Source: an uncultured Saprospiraceae bacterium (lineage in GTDB: Bacteria > Bacteroidota > Bacteroidia > Chitinophagales > Saprospiraceae). From it: a stretch of DNA of 64,000 nt. The number at the start of each line of letters is the position of its first letter. Positions within the stretch are counted from its first letter, which is position 1. The notes under the pieces were generated by a model. It made no database searches. It had not been told where the DNA came from and saw only the letters and a program-made list of their open reading frames with translations. Shown here one piece after another: positions 25,719-35,087 of the stretch. The position numbers and the translations under genes are program-made. The stretch covers positions 1 to 64,000 of the forward strand of contig CALLAE010000069.1 of assembly GCA_938002665.1 (NCBI GenBank). The letters run 5' to 3'.

Positions 25719-26767
25719 ATCGTACTGAAAGGTGGAAGATATATTGCACCTCCGCAAACATCAGCACTAGCGCCAGTCGCTTCGGAAATAAAATTATTCT
25801 CTCCCCTCATTCTTAGGTAAGCACAATAGGAGATGAGTATCGCTTCTTTGTAGTCTACAGTTTCTACAGGCGGTACATAGACTGCTGTATTCTTGGCCTG
25901 TAATTTTTCTTCGATGAGTTCTATGAGGTAGTCATTTTTAGATCCTCCACCACTAACAAATAATCTACCGCCACTGCCCTCTAAGGAGCTGGAAATCACC
26001 TCAGAAATGAACTCTGTTATCGTTCTCAAGTATTCAGAAGGCGGAAGTCCTAACACCTCGATTTTGTTTATGAGTTCTGTCTGGATGTAGCTATTGTCTA
26101 GGGACTTGGGTGGTGTCATCTTCAGGTATGCGTCGCTGTGTAGTAGCTGAAGCAACTCTTGATTGAGCTTACCTGTTCTTGCAATACCACCTCCGCTGTC
26201 ATATTCCATATCCAACTTCAAGCTATAATAGTTGAGTAACTGATTGCAAGCACAAAGGTCGTATGCTACCCAGAGATCATTTGATTTATAACTGATATTT
26301 GCAATACCACCTAGATTGACATAATACTGATGTCCGGGGTATAAGTCTCTATCTGCAATAACTGCCATAGGAGTGCCTTGCCCGCCTAAGGCCATATCTT
26401 GATTTCTAAAATCGCAGCTCACAGGAAGCATGGTGAGAGAGGCAATCATTCCCCCATTTAGTAATTGCCAGCTAGTCTTAAGGTCCGGTAAGTGCAAAAC
26501 TGTATGCCCATGAATGCCTACGAGATGCACTTCTCTTTCTTCTCGGAATTTATTTATGCATGTGGCAATGAATTCAGAGTAGAGCGATTCCGTTTTAGCT
26601 AGTTCAAAGGCCGTCTGCTGGACAGAAGTTCTGAGACGGTCTCTAAGCACTGGAGGGATGTTGAAAGTGTGAGACGCTATCAGTGACCAATCTGATCCTT
26701 CAAAGCTAGTGAGGACGATATCGATACCATCCAACGAACTCCCTGACATGACTCCTATTACCTTCAA
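25715..26767 (-). CDS. anmK: Anhydro-N-acetylmuramic acid kinase
   Basis: Phosphorylates and opens 1,6-anhydro-MurNAc, recycling peptidoglycan fragments in the cytoplasm. Family marks: 'GVMSGSSLDGIDIVL' at the N-terminus, 'GIHGHTVLHLP', 'DFRNQDMALGGQGTPM', 'YYVNLGGIANISY', 'YDSGGGIARTGKLN' and 'LFVSGGGSKNDYLIELI'. A TTG start at 26767 (reading MKVIGVMSGSS) gives the usual N-terminus and 350 residues. The in-frame ATG at 26818 would add 17 atypical hydrophobic residues. Coupled to the downstream reductase gene by an ATGA overlap. Confidence 0.94.
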   Translation of the reverse strand: MKVIGVMSGSSLDGIDIVLTSFEGSDWSLIASHTFNIPPVLRDRLRTSVQQTAFELAKTESLYSEFIATCINKFREEREVHLVGIHGHTVLHLPDLKTSWQLLNGGMIASLTMLPVSCDFRNQDMALGGQGTPMAVIADRDLYPGHQYYVNLGGIANISYKSNDLWVAYDLCACNQLLNYYSLKLDMEYDSGGGIARTGKLNQELLQLLHSDAYLKMTPPKSLDNSYIQTELINKIEVLGLPPSEYLRTITEFISEVISSSLEGSGGRLFVSGGGSKNDYLIELIEEKLQAKNTAVYVPPVETVDYKEAILISYCAYLRMRGENNFISEATGASADVCGGAIYLPPFSTI

Positions 26768-26869
26768 GTGTATATAAATTTGGAATTGGCATAAAGGAAC
26801 GAAAATACCTAGAATCATTCCTTGAATACGTGATATAAGAGCAACTAATTAGAACTATAATTTGTTTTA

Positions 26870-26877
26870 TAACTTTG
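26870..26877 (+). promoter_or_regulatory. -7 box before the MoxR-type ATPase gene
   Basis: TAACTTTG, an exact TAnnTTTG match, 18 nt before the ATG at 26896. No TTG at the normal -33 distance. Confidence 0.5.
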
Positions 26878-26895
26878 AAATAATATTTAGGAATT

Positions 26896-27810
26896 ATGGC
26901 ATTAACAGAATTTTGGGAAGGATCGGAAAAATACATCTGCGATAGGGACCTTGCACAGGCCTTTCACATGGCTAGGGTGCTAGGTATGCCTCTACTTATA
27001 GAAGGGGAGCCAGGGACAGGAAAGACAGAGTTGCCGCTCAGATATGCTGAGGATAAAGACTTACCACTCTTTGTGTATGCCACGGGCAGCAAGAGTAATG
27101 TAGAGCAATTTGTAGCAAAGTTTGATCATGTAAAGTATCTGAGAGATAGCCAGATAGAAATACTCAATGCCCAGAGAGAAGAGAAAGGAATGGATACCAA
27201 ATTGTCTACAGGTGGTCGTAACTCTGAGAACTTACAGGACTATGTACTCAAGGGTCCAGCAGCTCAGGCATTCTCAAGTCCTCATTCTGTCTTACTCATA
27301 GATGAAATAGATAAAGCGCCTAGAGAATTTCCTAATGATCTATTATATGCACTGAGTCATCGCAAGTTTATCATGCCTGAGTCAGGTGAAGTCATTTCTA
27401 TCTCTGAGCAGGAGATGCCGACTATCGTTATCACCTCTAACAGAGAGCAGGAATTGCCGACCGCCTTCAAAGGCAGATGCATCTATCATTATATTCATTT
27501 TCCTGATGCAGAGTTGATGAGAGAGATCGTAGCGAAGCATTATCCGAAGATAGATGACAAGATTGTAGAGGTTGCTTTGGATGTATTTTATCATCTGAGA
27601 AATATTGGACTAGAAAGAGCACCTACGACCAGAGAGATATTGAACTGGCTAAAATATGTAAAGCAGTTTTCCAGCGATGAAGCCATAGAAAAGATACAAA
27701 AACTGGAAGGAATGGGAGCCCTGATTAAGACCCAGTCTGATCTAGAAAAAATTCAAAAGTTGCTTCTACAGAATCCTGATGATTTCAGTAGAAGAAGTAC
27801 TCAAAACTAA
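26896..27810 (+). CDS. MoxR-type AAA+ ATPase
   Basis: 304 residues. Walker A GEPGTGKT at 37-44, Walker B LLIDEIDK at 133-140, a sensor 1 region 'PTIVITSNREQELPTAF' near 171-187 and a C-terminal lid. No signal peptide. This is a MoxR-like AAA+ chaperone; such ATPases act with von Willebrand A proteins to mature or insert cofactors into other proteins. The next gene, 7 nt downstream, encodes such a partner, and the two surely form an operon. The client is unknown: no CO-dehydrogenase or methanol-dehydrogenase genes are nearby. Confidence 0.9.
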   Translation: MALTEFWEGSEKYICDRDLAQAFHMARVLGMPLLIEGEPGTGKTELPLRYAEDKDLPLFVYATGSKSNVEQFVAKFDHVKYLRDSQIEILNAQREEKGMDTKLSTGGRNSENLQDYVLKGPAAQAFSSPHSVLLIDEIDKAPREFPNDLLYALSHRKFIMPESGEVISISEQEMPTIVITSNREQELPTAFKGRCIYHYIHFPDAELMREIVAKHYPKIDDKIVEVALDVFYHLRNIGLERAPTTREILNWLKYVKQFSSDEAIEKIQKLEGMGALIKTQSDLEKIQKLLLQNPDDFSRRSTQN

Positions 27811-27817
27811 TTTTTGA

Positions 27818-29134
27818 ATGCTAGAATCGTTACCAGATAGGTTTAGAGAATATGGACTCGCAGCAGATGTGAGAACTCTATTGTTGCTCAAAAAAGCAAT
27901 GGCAAAAGGCTTAGTTAGAACCTTAGGTGATATCTATAACGTGCTAAAAGGAATCGTAGTGAAAGACCCAGAAATGATGGGGCCTTACACAAGGGCATAT
28001 TATGATTACTTCTTGAATATCGATATTCAAAATGGTGAGCGCCTAGATGATGCTATTTTGAGATCGGAGACTTTTAAGAACTGGCGCGATGACTATCTGA
28101 AAAGAAATGAGGGAAAGGATTTTGATATGGAGGATTTGGTTACCAAGTTTCTAGATGAAGTGCATCTCACTTCTTATGATATACAAGAGATAATATCGGG
28201 CAAAGAAATCTGGGATAAGGATGACCCCAATAGGATAGATGAGGATGGTAATGATACTAGTGGCCCAGCAAATAAGCATCTGGATAAGATGGCCGATTAT
28301 TCTGAGTTGAGCTTGGAAGAGTTGCTAGAGCGGATGGAAGAGATAAGAAAGCAACAGAACTCTAAGCATTCTGGGGGCAGCCATTGGATAGGTACGGGTG
28401 GCATCTCACCCTATGGTCATGGTGGCGCTGCTAAGGGCGGGATAAGAGCCGGTGGATCTGGTGGTGGAAAGATGGCAAGACGGGTAATAGGAGATAAAAA
28501 TTTCTTCCCAGTAGATATGGATAGAATAGTCAATGATGGCAATGTGGATGCCGCACTGGCCTCTCTCAAAGGCATCGTAGAAGAATCTGCTCATGACCAA
28601 CTTGATGTACCTAAAACAATTAAGGATGGTCTGAAACGAGGGGGTCTATTTATTCCTGAGATTACAAAAATCCAAGAAAAGAAATTACAAGTTCTCCTTT
28701 TCATAGACAATGGTGGCTATTCTATGTCGCCCTATGTGTATACGATCAGGGAGCTCTTCAAGAAAATGAAGACCCGGTTTGCGCATGATCTTGAAACTTA
28801 CTATTTCCATAATACGATCTACGATCGAGTATTCAGCGATCCACGCAGGTCTAAGATGGTAAAGATGGAAAAGATACTGAGCAAAGATCCTAACTATAGG
28901 GTCTTCATAATCGGAGATGCTTCTATGGCACCCTATGAGCTAAACAAACTCAGTCTTAGGACCTTCAAAAAATTAACTAAGAAATTTAAGAAAACAGTCT
29001 GGCTCAACCCTGAGCCAGAGCAATACTGGCATCATACCTTCACCATATCTATTATCAAGCATATGATAGATATGTATCCCCTTACGCCTAGAGGTATCGA
29101 GACTGCTGTGAGGGAGATGAATAGGAAGAAGTAA
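27818..29134 (+). CDS. CoxE-like von Willebrand A domain protein, MoxR partner
   Basis: 438 residues. The N-terminal half is helical and acidic. Residues ~195-225 are Gly-rich ('GGAAKGGIRAGGSGGG'), a flexible linker. The VWA-like domain begins near 290 with 'LQVLLFIDNGGYSM'. The metal-ion-dependent adhesion site DxSxS would start at Asp297, but Gly299 and Tyr301 replace the two Ser, so metal binding there is doubtful. Cytoplasmic, no signal peptide. Start ATG 27818, 7 nt after the ATPase stop. Confidence 0.82.
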   Translation: MLESLPDRFREYGLAADVRTLLLLKKAMAKGLVRTLGDIYNVLKGIVVKDPEMMGPYTRAYYDYFLNIDIQNGERLDDAILRSETFKNWRDDYLKRNEGKDFDMEDLVTKFLDEVHLTSYDIQEIISGKEIWDKDDPNRIDEDGNDTSGPANKHLDKMADYSELSLEELLERMEEIRKQQNSKHSGGSHWIGTGGISPYGHGGAAKGGIRAGGSGGGKMARRVIGDKNFFPVDMDRIVNDGNVDAALASLKGIVEESAHDQLDVPKTIKDGLKRGGLFIPEITKIQEKKLQVLLFIDNGGYSMSPYVYTIRELFKKMKTRFAHDLETYYFHNTIYDRVFSDPRRSKMVKMEKILSKDPNYRVFIIGDASMAPYELNKLSLRTFKKLTKKFKKTVWLNPEPEQYWHHTFTISIIKHMIDMYPLTPRGIETAVREMNRKK

Positions 29135-29492
29135 CTTGAATTGGTGATATGTAATTTTTAAATATCTCAATTATAAAGCTTAGAAAAGAAATAAATGATC
29201 TGTCTTCATTAAATTAGGCTTAGCTTTAATTCTCTACACATCGGTATATAAATGATTTTGATATCATTTATGGGTGAATTTATATCACTCATCTTTTATG
29301 TTTATGCGCAGGCATTAGCGACAAACCTTATAACATTACCGAGTCAATATATATTAATAATAATCATGCTATTGAAAAAGGCCTACGACCGCCCATAAAA
29401 GAGGAATCGCAGACCACTCCCGTCAGAGAGTCTGTAAACTTAAGGCTTTTGGATTTAGGTATGAATTATTTTACTTAACCAAAACAATTAAA
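29135..29492 (+). other. 358-nt intergenic region with a hairpin
   Basis: AT-rich, with no terminator T-run after the VWA gene. It contains a two-tier hairpin at 29409-29435 (outer GCAGAC / GTCTGT, inner CTC / GAG) about 60 nt before the next start, possibly part of a structured leader. A 48-codon frame at 29252-29398 exists but has no other support. Confidence 0.4.
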
Positions 29493-32400
29493 ATGAAACG
29501 TATTACATTAGTAATCAGCATTTTTTTGCTGATATTTTCCTTAGATATGGTAGGTCAAAACTGTGGCGCACCCACCAGTGACAATCCAGATCTTTCCTTT
29601 TTTGATGTTAGTAACCCTGGACAACATGGAGATTATCGGCTGAGACTCTATTTTCATATTGTAAGAGACAATAATGGTCAAGGTAATGCCTATCCATCTA
29701 ACAGAATTCCGAATAATAAATCGATAATCAACAATGCATTTAATCCTTTGGACATTTACTTTGACTATGATTGCAAAATCAGGTACCTAGACAATACCGA
29801 TAGGGCAACAAAGAGAGCAAATAGCGCAGATGCAGACTGGTGCGAATGGCAAAACATACCCATGCCCAGTGATGGAATAAATATTTTTATTGTTTCTGGT
29901 TTTAGTGGAGGTTCATTTTCAGGAAGTAGTGATGAGATTCCTGGAAGATTTATTGTACTGAACGGTGGTACAGGAACTACCAGTGTATATGAAAAGATAG
30001 AATCTACAACTGTTGTTCACGAATTGGGTCATTTATTTGGTCTACTACATATGTTTCATGGATCTACTCAAAATCAAATGATCTGGGAGCCTGGAGATTG
30101 TGTGCCTTTTAATACTGGCAATTTATGCGGAAATACTTTTTTATGTCCCTATTCAGAATTTGGATATGACTGTGCCAGTCAGCAAGTTACGAATGATACA
30201 AATGAATGTGCTGAAGACGATGTAAATGGACTTATTGCTGGAGACTATATTGCCGATACACCTCCATCGCACAGCTATGTTAAATTACATGGGACTACTG
30301 ACTGTGCTTTTGATCCTAATAAATTAGTAGTAAATGATCCTGATCAGAAACCTGCAGCCTTGCCTATCGTAGATCCGAATGGAGATCCTTACGACCCCGA
30401 TGTTACCAATTTCATGAGTTTCATTAGACCAAAGAGTTGTCGTGATCATTTTACCGATGATCAAGCTGAAGTAATGAAAAACCACATACAGGCTCATCCA
30501 GTTCTTCAGCCTTTTCATTCAACTAGACCAGACCCTATTTGTGAATGCACCTATGACAATCAAATACATATCCAAGATGCAAGTAGCTGGTCTCAGATAG
30601 TAACAGAATGTAATTTAGATCCATCCAGCATTCAAAATGTTGAAATCATTGTAGAAAATACCTTGACTATAGATATTAATTATGAATTCCGTGGGGTGAG
30701 CTTTATTATGGCTCCTGCGTCACAGATTTATGTAGATAATTCTGCTACTATGACTACACGAAAATTTGGTAATAAAAGAACAACTTATATGCCTTGTTCT
30801 GGAACATGGGGTGGAGTAGTAGTGTATAATAATTCGACTCTGGAATCGTTAGATACTGATTATTATTCTGCATCTACGGCTATCTCGGGACAGGCTGGCA
30901 GTAACCTTACTCTTACTGGTAATGTTATCTTGAATAGTAATTACAGAGGTGTTTATTTGAATGAGGTATCTAGTCTAGTTTTCAATAATAATAAGATTAT
31001 TGGAGGTGTCTATGGAATCCATGGCACTAGAACTAGCCTTTATTTGTTACTTGAGAACTCTGAAATACTCGATGTAATCACAGGTGTATATCTGTATGAA
31101 ACATCGGCTGTCATGGATAACTTAAGTATAGATGCTAATACTGGTATAAGCCTGCTTATAAGTCCAGTAACTATAGTACAAAATAGTAACATAACTTTTT
31201 CTGATACAGGGATTCGTGCATGGTATTCCAATTCATTACTTGTTACAAATACAAACGTTGGTAATCAGTGGTCTCATGGCTCAATAGGCATTGACATTAA
31301 TGTCTTTAATTTTTCAAGAATCTTTGATAATCCGAGAATATATGCAGAAGATTTTGGCATAAGGACACTTGATAGTCAAATAGATATTATCCAAAATAAT
31401 ATACATATGACTGGCACCAATCTAATGGGTGGAGGTGTACAGCTTACAGGAGGTGCATTCCTAGCTGGTAGTGGAAACTCACAGATCAATAACAATTATG
31501 TCACAGTCAATCAAAGCTCTTTCGGGATAGAAACAGTCTTTGCATCTGAGACCGATATAATGCACAATGAAATATCAGGGAGTACAGTCAGTAATTCCAA
31601 TGAGGCTGCTATCAGAACCATGGGATCTAATGGTGAAAATATCAATAACAATGTCATAGTCGGACAAGGGCATCTCATAGGTATACTCGCTCAAAACTCC
31701 TCAGGAAATCAATACACCTGTAATGAATTAGCTGAGACAGGGCTGGCATTCTCAAGTAATAACCTAGTAGGAGGTCTCTTTGTACAGTCTAATTCTGACC
31801 TACATACCATCAGAGGCAACAAGTTCTACTCATGCTTTATAGATTTTTTAACCTTATCTGAGCTCTCAGAGCAAGAATATCATGGTAATGAATTCTATAA
31901 TGGCAGGGCAAGAGCAATTGGATTATGTTTTACAGAATTACAAAATTCAAGATTTTTTGTTAATCCTAATCTACCCTTTGGAAATCCTCAGCATATGCCC
32001 GAAGATCCTGTTCCAGACAATGATCAGTGGTTTGTTCCTAGTACTCAGATCCAAACCTACTTTGATGGCTGCTCCACAGCAGGTCCTGACTGGGTGCCGT
32101 TCGGTGGTCACGATGGATCAGGGCGAATGGCGAATTACATTGCGCGCAAAACTTCCGAAACAGCGTCTGGCCTCACTAGTTCAGAAATCGATTTGCTGCA
32201 TCTGAAGCTACTTCTCAGCAAGCAAGAGGAAACCGACGGCATGACAGCTGATCTGCCTGTAGGTAGTCTGGATTTTGTATTAGAATCAAAGGAAAGATTA
32301 TCCTTGTCTGCTCATTCCACTATAGATAAAGCTAGGGTGAGACAACTTCAGGGAAGTATTGTAATGGCTTCGGGTGCATCCAGCAGCAGTGCTCTGGATG

Positions 32401-33005
32401 AATTAGGGCAATACATAGCTGATAACAGACAACTGATTCAGAGTGATCTGTCTCAAACACAAGCTGCACTTTCTTCAGAGAAAGATAGATTGTCGGGCTT
32501 AGTTACTACAGGAGAACTGGCAGGGACCTGGCGGGAGGTCATGGTACTTTATATCGATGAACTTTTAAAGGGCTTCTATCCAGAACAAGCGTCTGAAACT
32601 ACTTTTGATGATCTGACTAGTAAACTGTGTTCTGATGCCTATGGTGATGCTATTCACTTATCAAGGGCACTAGCAAATAGGTATAACAAAGACAACTATG
32701 ATGTGTATGATACTTGTCTAGAGCTGGACTTTCGAGATGCGCCTCAGGAACTGACCACAGCTGATCAGGTGACGATATCTAACTTTCCCAATCCAACAAC
32801 AGGAACGACCGAGCTCAGTTTTTCTAAACCTTTTTCTGGAAAGTTAACGCTACATAGTCTATCAGGAGAAGTTGTTTTTCAGGACCAACTTAAGAACTCA
32901 GAATCATATACTTTCACTATAGAATCTGGCTCTGGTATTTACCTGATGGAGATAAAAGAATCCAATGGTGATTCCCATAAGTTAAAAATTACAGTGATAA
33001 ATTAA
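29493..33005 (+). CDS. T9SS-secreted M43-like zinc metalloprotease with beta-helix region
   Basis: 1170 residues: signal peptide (about 1-21), then a metzincin catalytic domain. The zinc motif HELGHLFGLLH puts ligands at His176, His180 and His186 with Glu177 as base, and the Met-turn 'VTNFMSFIRPKSCRDHFT' has Met308; Cys placement matches pappalysin/cytophagalysin (M43). Residues ~370-800 carry Asn- and Ile-rich short strands typical of a right-handed parallel beta-helix, possibly substrate-binding. Residues ~890-1060 are helical with a coiled-coil stretch. The end ('NFPNPTTGTTELSF' to the C-terminus) is a type A sorting domain. An extracellular protease is well supported; substrate unknown. 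Confidence 0.88.
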   Translation: MKRITLVISIFLLIFSLDMVGQNCGAPTSDNPDLSFFDVSNPGQHGDYRLRLYFHIVRDNNGQGNAYPSNRIPNNKSIINNAFNPLDIYFDYDCKIRYLDNTDRATKRANSADADWCEWQNIPMPSDGINIFIVSGFSGGSFSGSSDEIPGRFIVLNGGTGTTSVYEKIESTTVVHELGHLFGLLHMFHGSTQNQMIWEPGDCVPFNTGNLCGNTFLCPYSEFGYDCASQQVTNDTNECAEDDVNGLIAGDYIADTPPSHSYVKLHGTTDCAFDPNKLVVNDPDQKPAALPIVDPNGDPYDPDVTNFMSFIRPKSCRDHFTDDQAEVMKNHIQAHPVLQPFHSTRPDPICECTYDNQIHIQDASSWSQIVTECNLDPSSIQNVEIIVENTLTIDINYEFRGVSFIMAPASQIYVDNSATMTTRKFGNKRTTYMPCSGTWGGVVVYNNSTLESLDTDYYSASTAISGQAGSNLTLTGNVILNSNYRGVYLNEVSSLVFNNNKIIGGVYGIHGTRTSLYLLLENSEILDVITGVYLYETSAVMDNLSIDANTGISLLISPVTIVQNSNITFSDTGIRAWYSNSLLVTNTNVGNQWSHGSIGIDINVFNFSRIFDNPRIYAEDFGIRTLDSQIDIIQNNIHMTGTNLMGGGVQLTGGAFLAGSGNSQINNNYVTVNQSSFGIETVFASETDIMHNEISGSTVSNSNEAAIRTMGSNGENINNNVIVGQGHLIGILAQNSSGNQYTCNELAETGLAFSSNNLVGGLFVQSNSDLHTIRGNKFYSCFIDFLTLSELSEQEYHGNEFYNGRARAIGLCFTELQNSRFFVNPNLPFGNPQHMPEDPVPDNDQWFVPSTQIQTYFDGCSTAGPDWVPFGGHDGSGRMANYIARKTSETASGLTSSEIDLLHLKLLLSKQEETDGMTADLPVGSLDFVLESKERLSLSAHSTIDKARVRQLQGSIVMASGASSSSALDELGQYIADNRQLIQSDLSQTQAALSSEKDRLSGLVTTGELAGTWREVMVLYIDELLKGFYPEQASETTFDDLTSKLCSDAYGDAIHLSRALANRYNKDNYDVYDTCLELDFRDAPQELTTADQVTISNFPNPTTGTTELSFSKPFSGKLTLHSLSGEVVFQDQLKNSESYTFTIESGSGIYLMEIKESNGDSHKLKITVIN

Positions 33006-33016
33006 CTTGTATAACT

Positions 33017-33050
33017 AGCAGTGAGCACAATTTTGTGCTCACTGCTTTAT
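33017..33050 (+). terminator. Intrinsic terminator after the metalloprotease gene
   Basis: A perfect 14-bp stem, AGCAGTGAGCACAA / TTGTGCTCACTGCT, with a 2-nt loop and a short T-rich end. It overlaps the first in-frame GTG (33021) of the following gene, arguing for that gene's later start at 33066. Confidence 0.8.
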
Positions 33051-33065
33051 AACTTATATATACCT

Positions 33066-34583
33066 ATGAAGTTATTATTTTTTCTTCTAGTAATTCTATT
33101 GCATCTTACTGCTTTCTCCCAGTCAAAACAAGACTATCAGTGGCTCTTTGGATTTGATGCTGGACATGTAGGCAATGGGGTTCGCATAGATTTTAATCAT
33201 AACCCCTTAGAGCCAGGGCTTGGAAGAAATGGACAAAATTTTGATAATTTCAACTGCTCAGTAAGTAATGAAAATGGTGAGCTATTATTTTTCTCTAATG
33301 GCTGTGAGATAGCTAATAAAGATGGTGATATGATGCCAGGTGGGGATAGCCTTAATTATGATAAATACCATCGTCTAGGATGGTCTTGCAGAAATGGCTA
33401 TCCAGGTCATCAGAATTGTCTCATACTTTCAGATCCTGCTTATGACCAAGGCTATTATTTATTACACAAGACTTGGCTTAGGGATTCTATCAATTTTGAT
33501 CTCAGCATGGAATTGCGGCATTCTTATATAGATATGGCACTGGATGAAGGAAGGGGGGCAGTGGTTTTTAAGGAGGTTCCTTTGTATGAGGATGATGACA
33601 TATTGAGCTCCTATCTTACAGCTATACAGCATGTGAATGAGGAAGACTGGTGGATTGTTCAACCAAAAGAAGAGAACGACTCCTTCCTGATATATAAAAT
33701 TGATCGTAATGGAATATTCAGAGAGCAGAATCAAGCGAGTGAGATATTTTTTAGCAGAGAACTGTCTAGTGCGGCTGGCACTGCGAGCTTTAGTCCAGAT
33801 GGCAAGAGGTATGCCTTATACAACTATAATGACCAGCTGAACATATACGATTTCGATAGAAATAGTGGTAAACTCAGCAATCATCAGCACATCGAAATCT
33901 ATAATGAAATTGATGTGGAGTTGCGATGGTTTGCAAGCGTAGAGTGGTCATCTGACAGCAGATTCATTTATACAGCCTCTTCAGAACACATCCATCAAGT
34001 AGATACCTGGGAAGCTGATATACAGGATGGTGTAAGAAGAGTCGCTACCTATAACGGTGGGATGGATCCCCTGAGGACTAAGTTCTTCAGCATGATACTT
34101 GGGCCAGACTGCAGGATCTATATAGCCCCCACTAACGGTACGAACTCTTATCATGTTATCCATAAGCCTAATGAGCTCGGAGAAGCTTGCAAGGTGGTAC
34201 AGAATGGGGTAAAACTTCCAGCACTAGCAGGTGCTGGTGGCATGCCTAATTTTCCGAGATATAGAGTGGATGAGGCGGATAAGTGCGATCCTGATATAGT
34301 GTCGGCCTTTGGTCCTGATGTCTTATGGCGAAAAGACCTTACGGTGTTTCCTGTTCCTACAGCAGGACAGATTACAGTAGAGCTACCTGAGGGAAAGTCT
34401 GGCATACTGAAAATAATTAGTATAGCTGGAGAGGAGGTAGAAAGTTATAGGATGCCGAGTTATGAGAGACAGTTTCAGACAGACCTTAGTGGGCTGCCAG
34501 TGGGAAACTATCTGATAGAGTTTTATCCTGATGATAATAAGGAGAGGGAATATTGGAGTAGATGGGTTGCTAGGGTGGAATGA
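33066..34583 (+). CDS. T9SS-secreted protein, probable beta-propeller
   Basis: 505 residues from ATG 33066, which begins a clean signal peptide (MKLLFFLLVILLHLTAFSQS). The mature part starts with 'DYQWLFGFDAGHVGN' and 'LLFFSNGCEIANKDG' and includes blade-like repeats such as 'GTASFSPDGKRYALYNYNDQ' and 'VEWSSDSRFIYTASS'. It resembles a widespread Bacteroidota family of secreted proteins with WD40/PD40-type strands. C-terminal type A domain from about residue 420 ('TVFPVPTAGQITVELP'). Function unknown. A separate transcript from the protease gene. Confidence 0.8.
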   Translation: MKLLFFLLVILLHLTAFSQSKQDYQWLFGFDAGHVGNGVRIDFNHNPLEPGLGRNGQNFDNFNCSVSNENGELLFFSNGCEIANKDGDMMPGGDSLNYDKYHRLGWSCRNGYPGHQNCLILSDPAYDQGYYLLHKTWLRDSINFDLSMELRHSYIDMALDEGRGAVVFKEVPLYEDDDILSSYLTAIQHVNEEDWWIVQPKEENDSFLIYKIDRNGIFREQNQASEIFFSRELSSAAGTASFSPDGKRYALYNYNDQLNIYDFDRNSGKLSNHQHIEIYNEIDVELRWFASVEWSSDSRFIYTASSEHIHQVDTWEADIQDGVRRVATYNGGMDPLRTKFFSMILGPDCRIYIAPTNGTNSYHVIHKPNELGEACKVVQNGVKLPALAGAGGMPNFPRYRVDEADKCDPDIVSAFGPDVLWRKDLTVFPVPTAGQITVELPEGKSGILKIISIAGEEVESYRMPSYERQFQTDLSGLPVGNYLIEFYPDDNKEREYWSRWVARVE

Positions 34584-34626
34584 GGAAGGGAAATATGTTT
34601 TCCTGTGATTGCAGACATGGTGCTTC

Positions 34627-35049
34627 TTACATTGTCAGAATCATGATTTGCTGGATGAGTGGATTTTCAGGATTTATGGTTGCTCTGTGATCTAAATACT
34701 TTTTTGAACTGGAGGCTATTAGAACCAAATTGATCAAGAGACCAATAGGTAGATCATATGCGGTCAGGTAGTTTTTTGCTTGAGCCAGATGCACAGCTTG
34801 AAGCTCAATGACAGCTTTTAGCTCTACCATCACCGTTCCTTCGACTACAAAGTCGGCTCTCCTGCTGCCTACTTCTATACCCTGATAGTAGATGGGGTGC
34901 TCTTGCTCTCTCACATATTGTACTCCCTCTCTATCCAACTCAATCGCCAAACACCTTTGATAAATCATCTCTTGGAATCCATTCCCAAGGGTATTATGCA
35001 CTTTCATTGCACAGCCATTAATCTTATATGTCAAAGCATCTAAAGTCAT
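34627..35049 (-). CDS. GxxExxY family protein
   Basis: 140 residues, the usual length of this family. The signature region reads 'MKVHNTLGNGFQEMIYQRCL' (here G-x-x-Q-x-x-Y), followed by 'EVGSRRADFVVEGTVMVELK', a PD-(D/E)xK-like arrangement (Asp in RADF, then E-x-K) suggesting a nuclease fold, and 'NYLTAYDLPIGLLINL'. The biological role is unsettled. The last ~14 codons are encoded by a repeat (34633-34675) that recurs just upstream of the gene at 35088-35130, so gene and repeats probably moved or amplified together. Confidence 0.88.
   Translation of the reverse strand: MTLDALTYKINGCAMKVHNTLGNGFQEMIYQRCLAIELDREGVQYVREQEHPIYYQGIEVGSRRADFVVEGTVMVELKAVIELQAVHLAQAKNYLTAYDLPIGLLINLVLIASSSKKYLDHRATINPENPLIQQIMILTM
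34633..34675. repeat. Left copy of the GxxExxY-flanking repeat
   Basis: 43 bp beginning TGTCAGAATCATGATTTGCT, matching 35088-35130 with only a few differences in the same orientation. It forms the 3' end of the GxxExxY coding sequence. Confidence 0.85.
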
Positions 35050-35087
35050 TTGCTGTGTTCATTTCCTAAACACTAACATCCTAAAAA

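Noticed and set aside
29252-29398. 48-codon frame in the gap after the VWA gene (hydrophobic middle, MILISFMGEF start)
   Set aside because: No promoter, terminator or motif; codon content looks like AT-rich spacer, and another frame across the same bases is also open.
31882-32205. 107-codon frame inside the metalloprotease gene
   Set aside because: Alternative frame of a strongly supported long gene; no independent promoter or motif.
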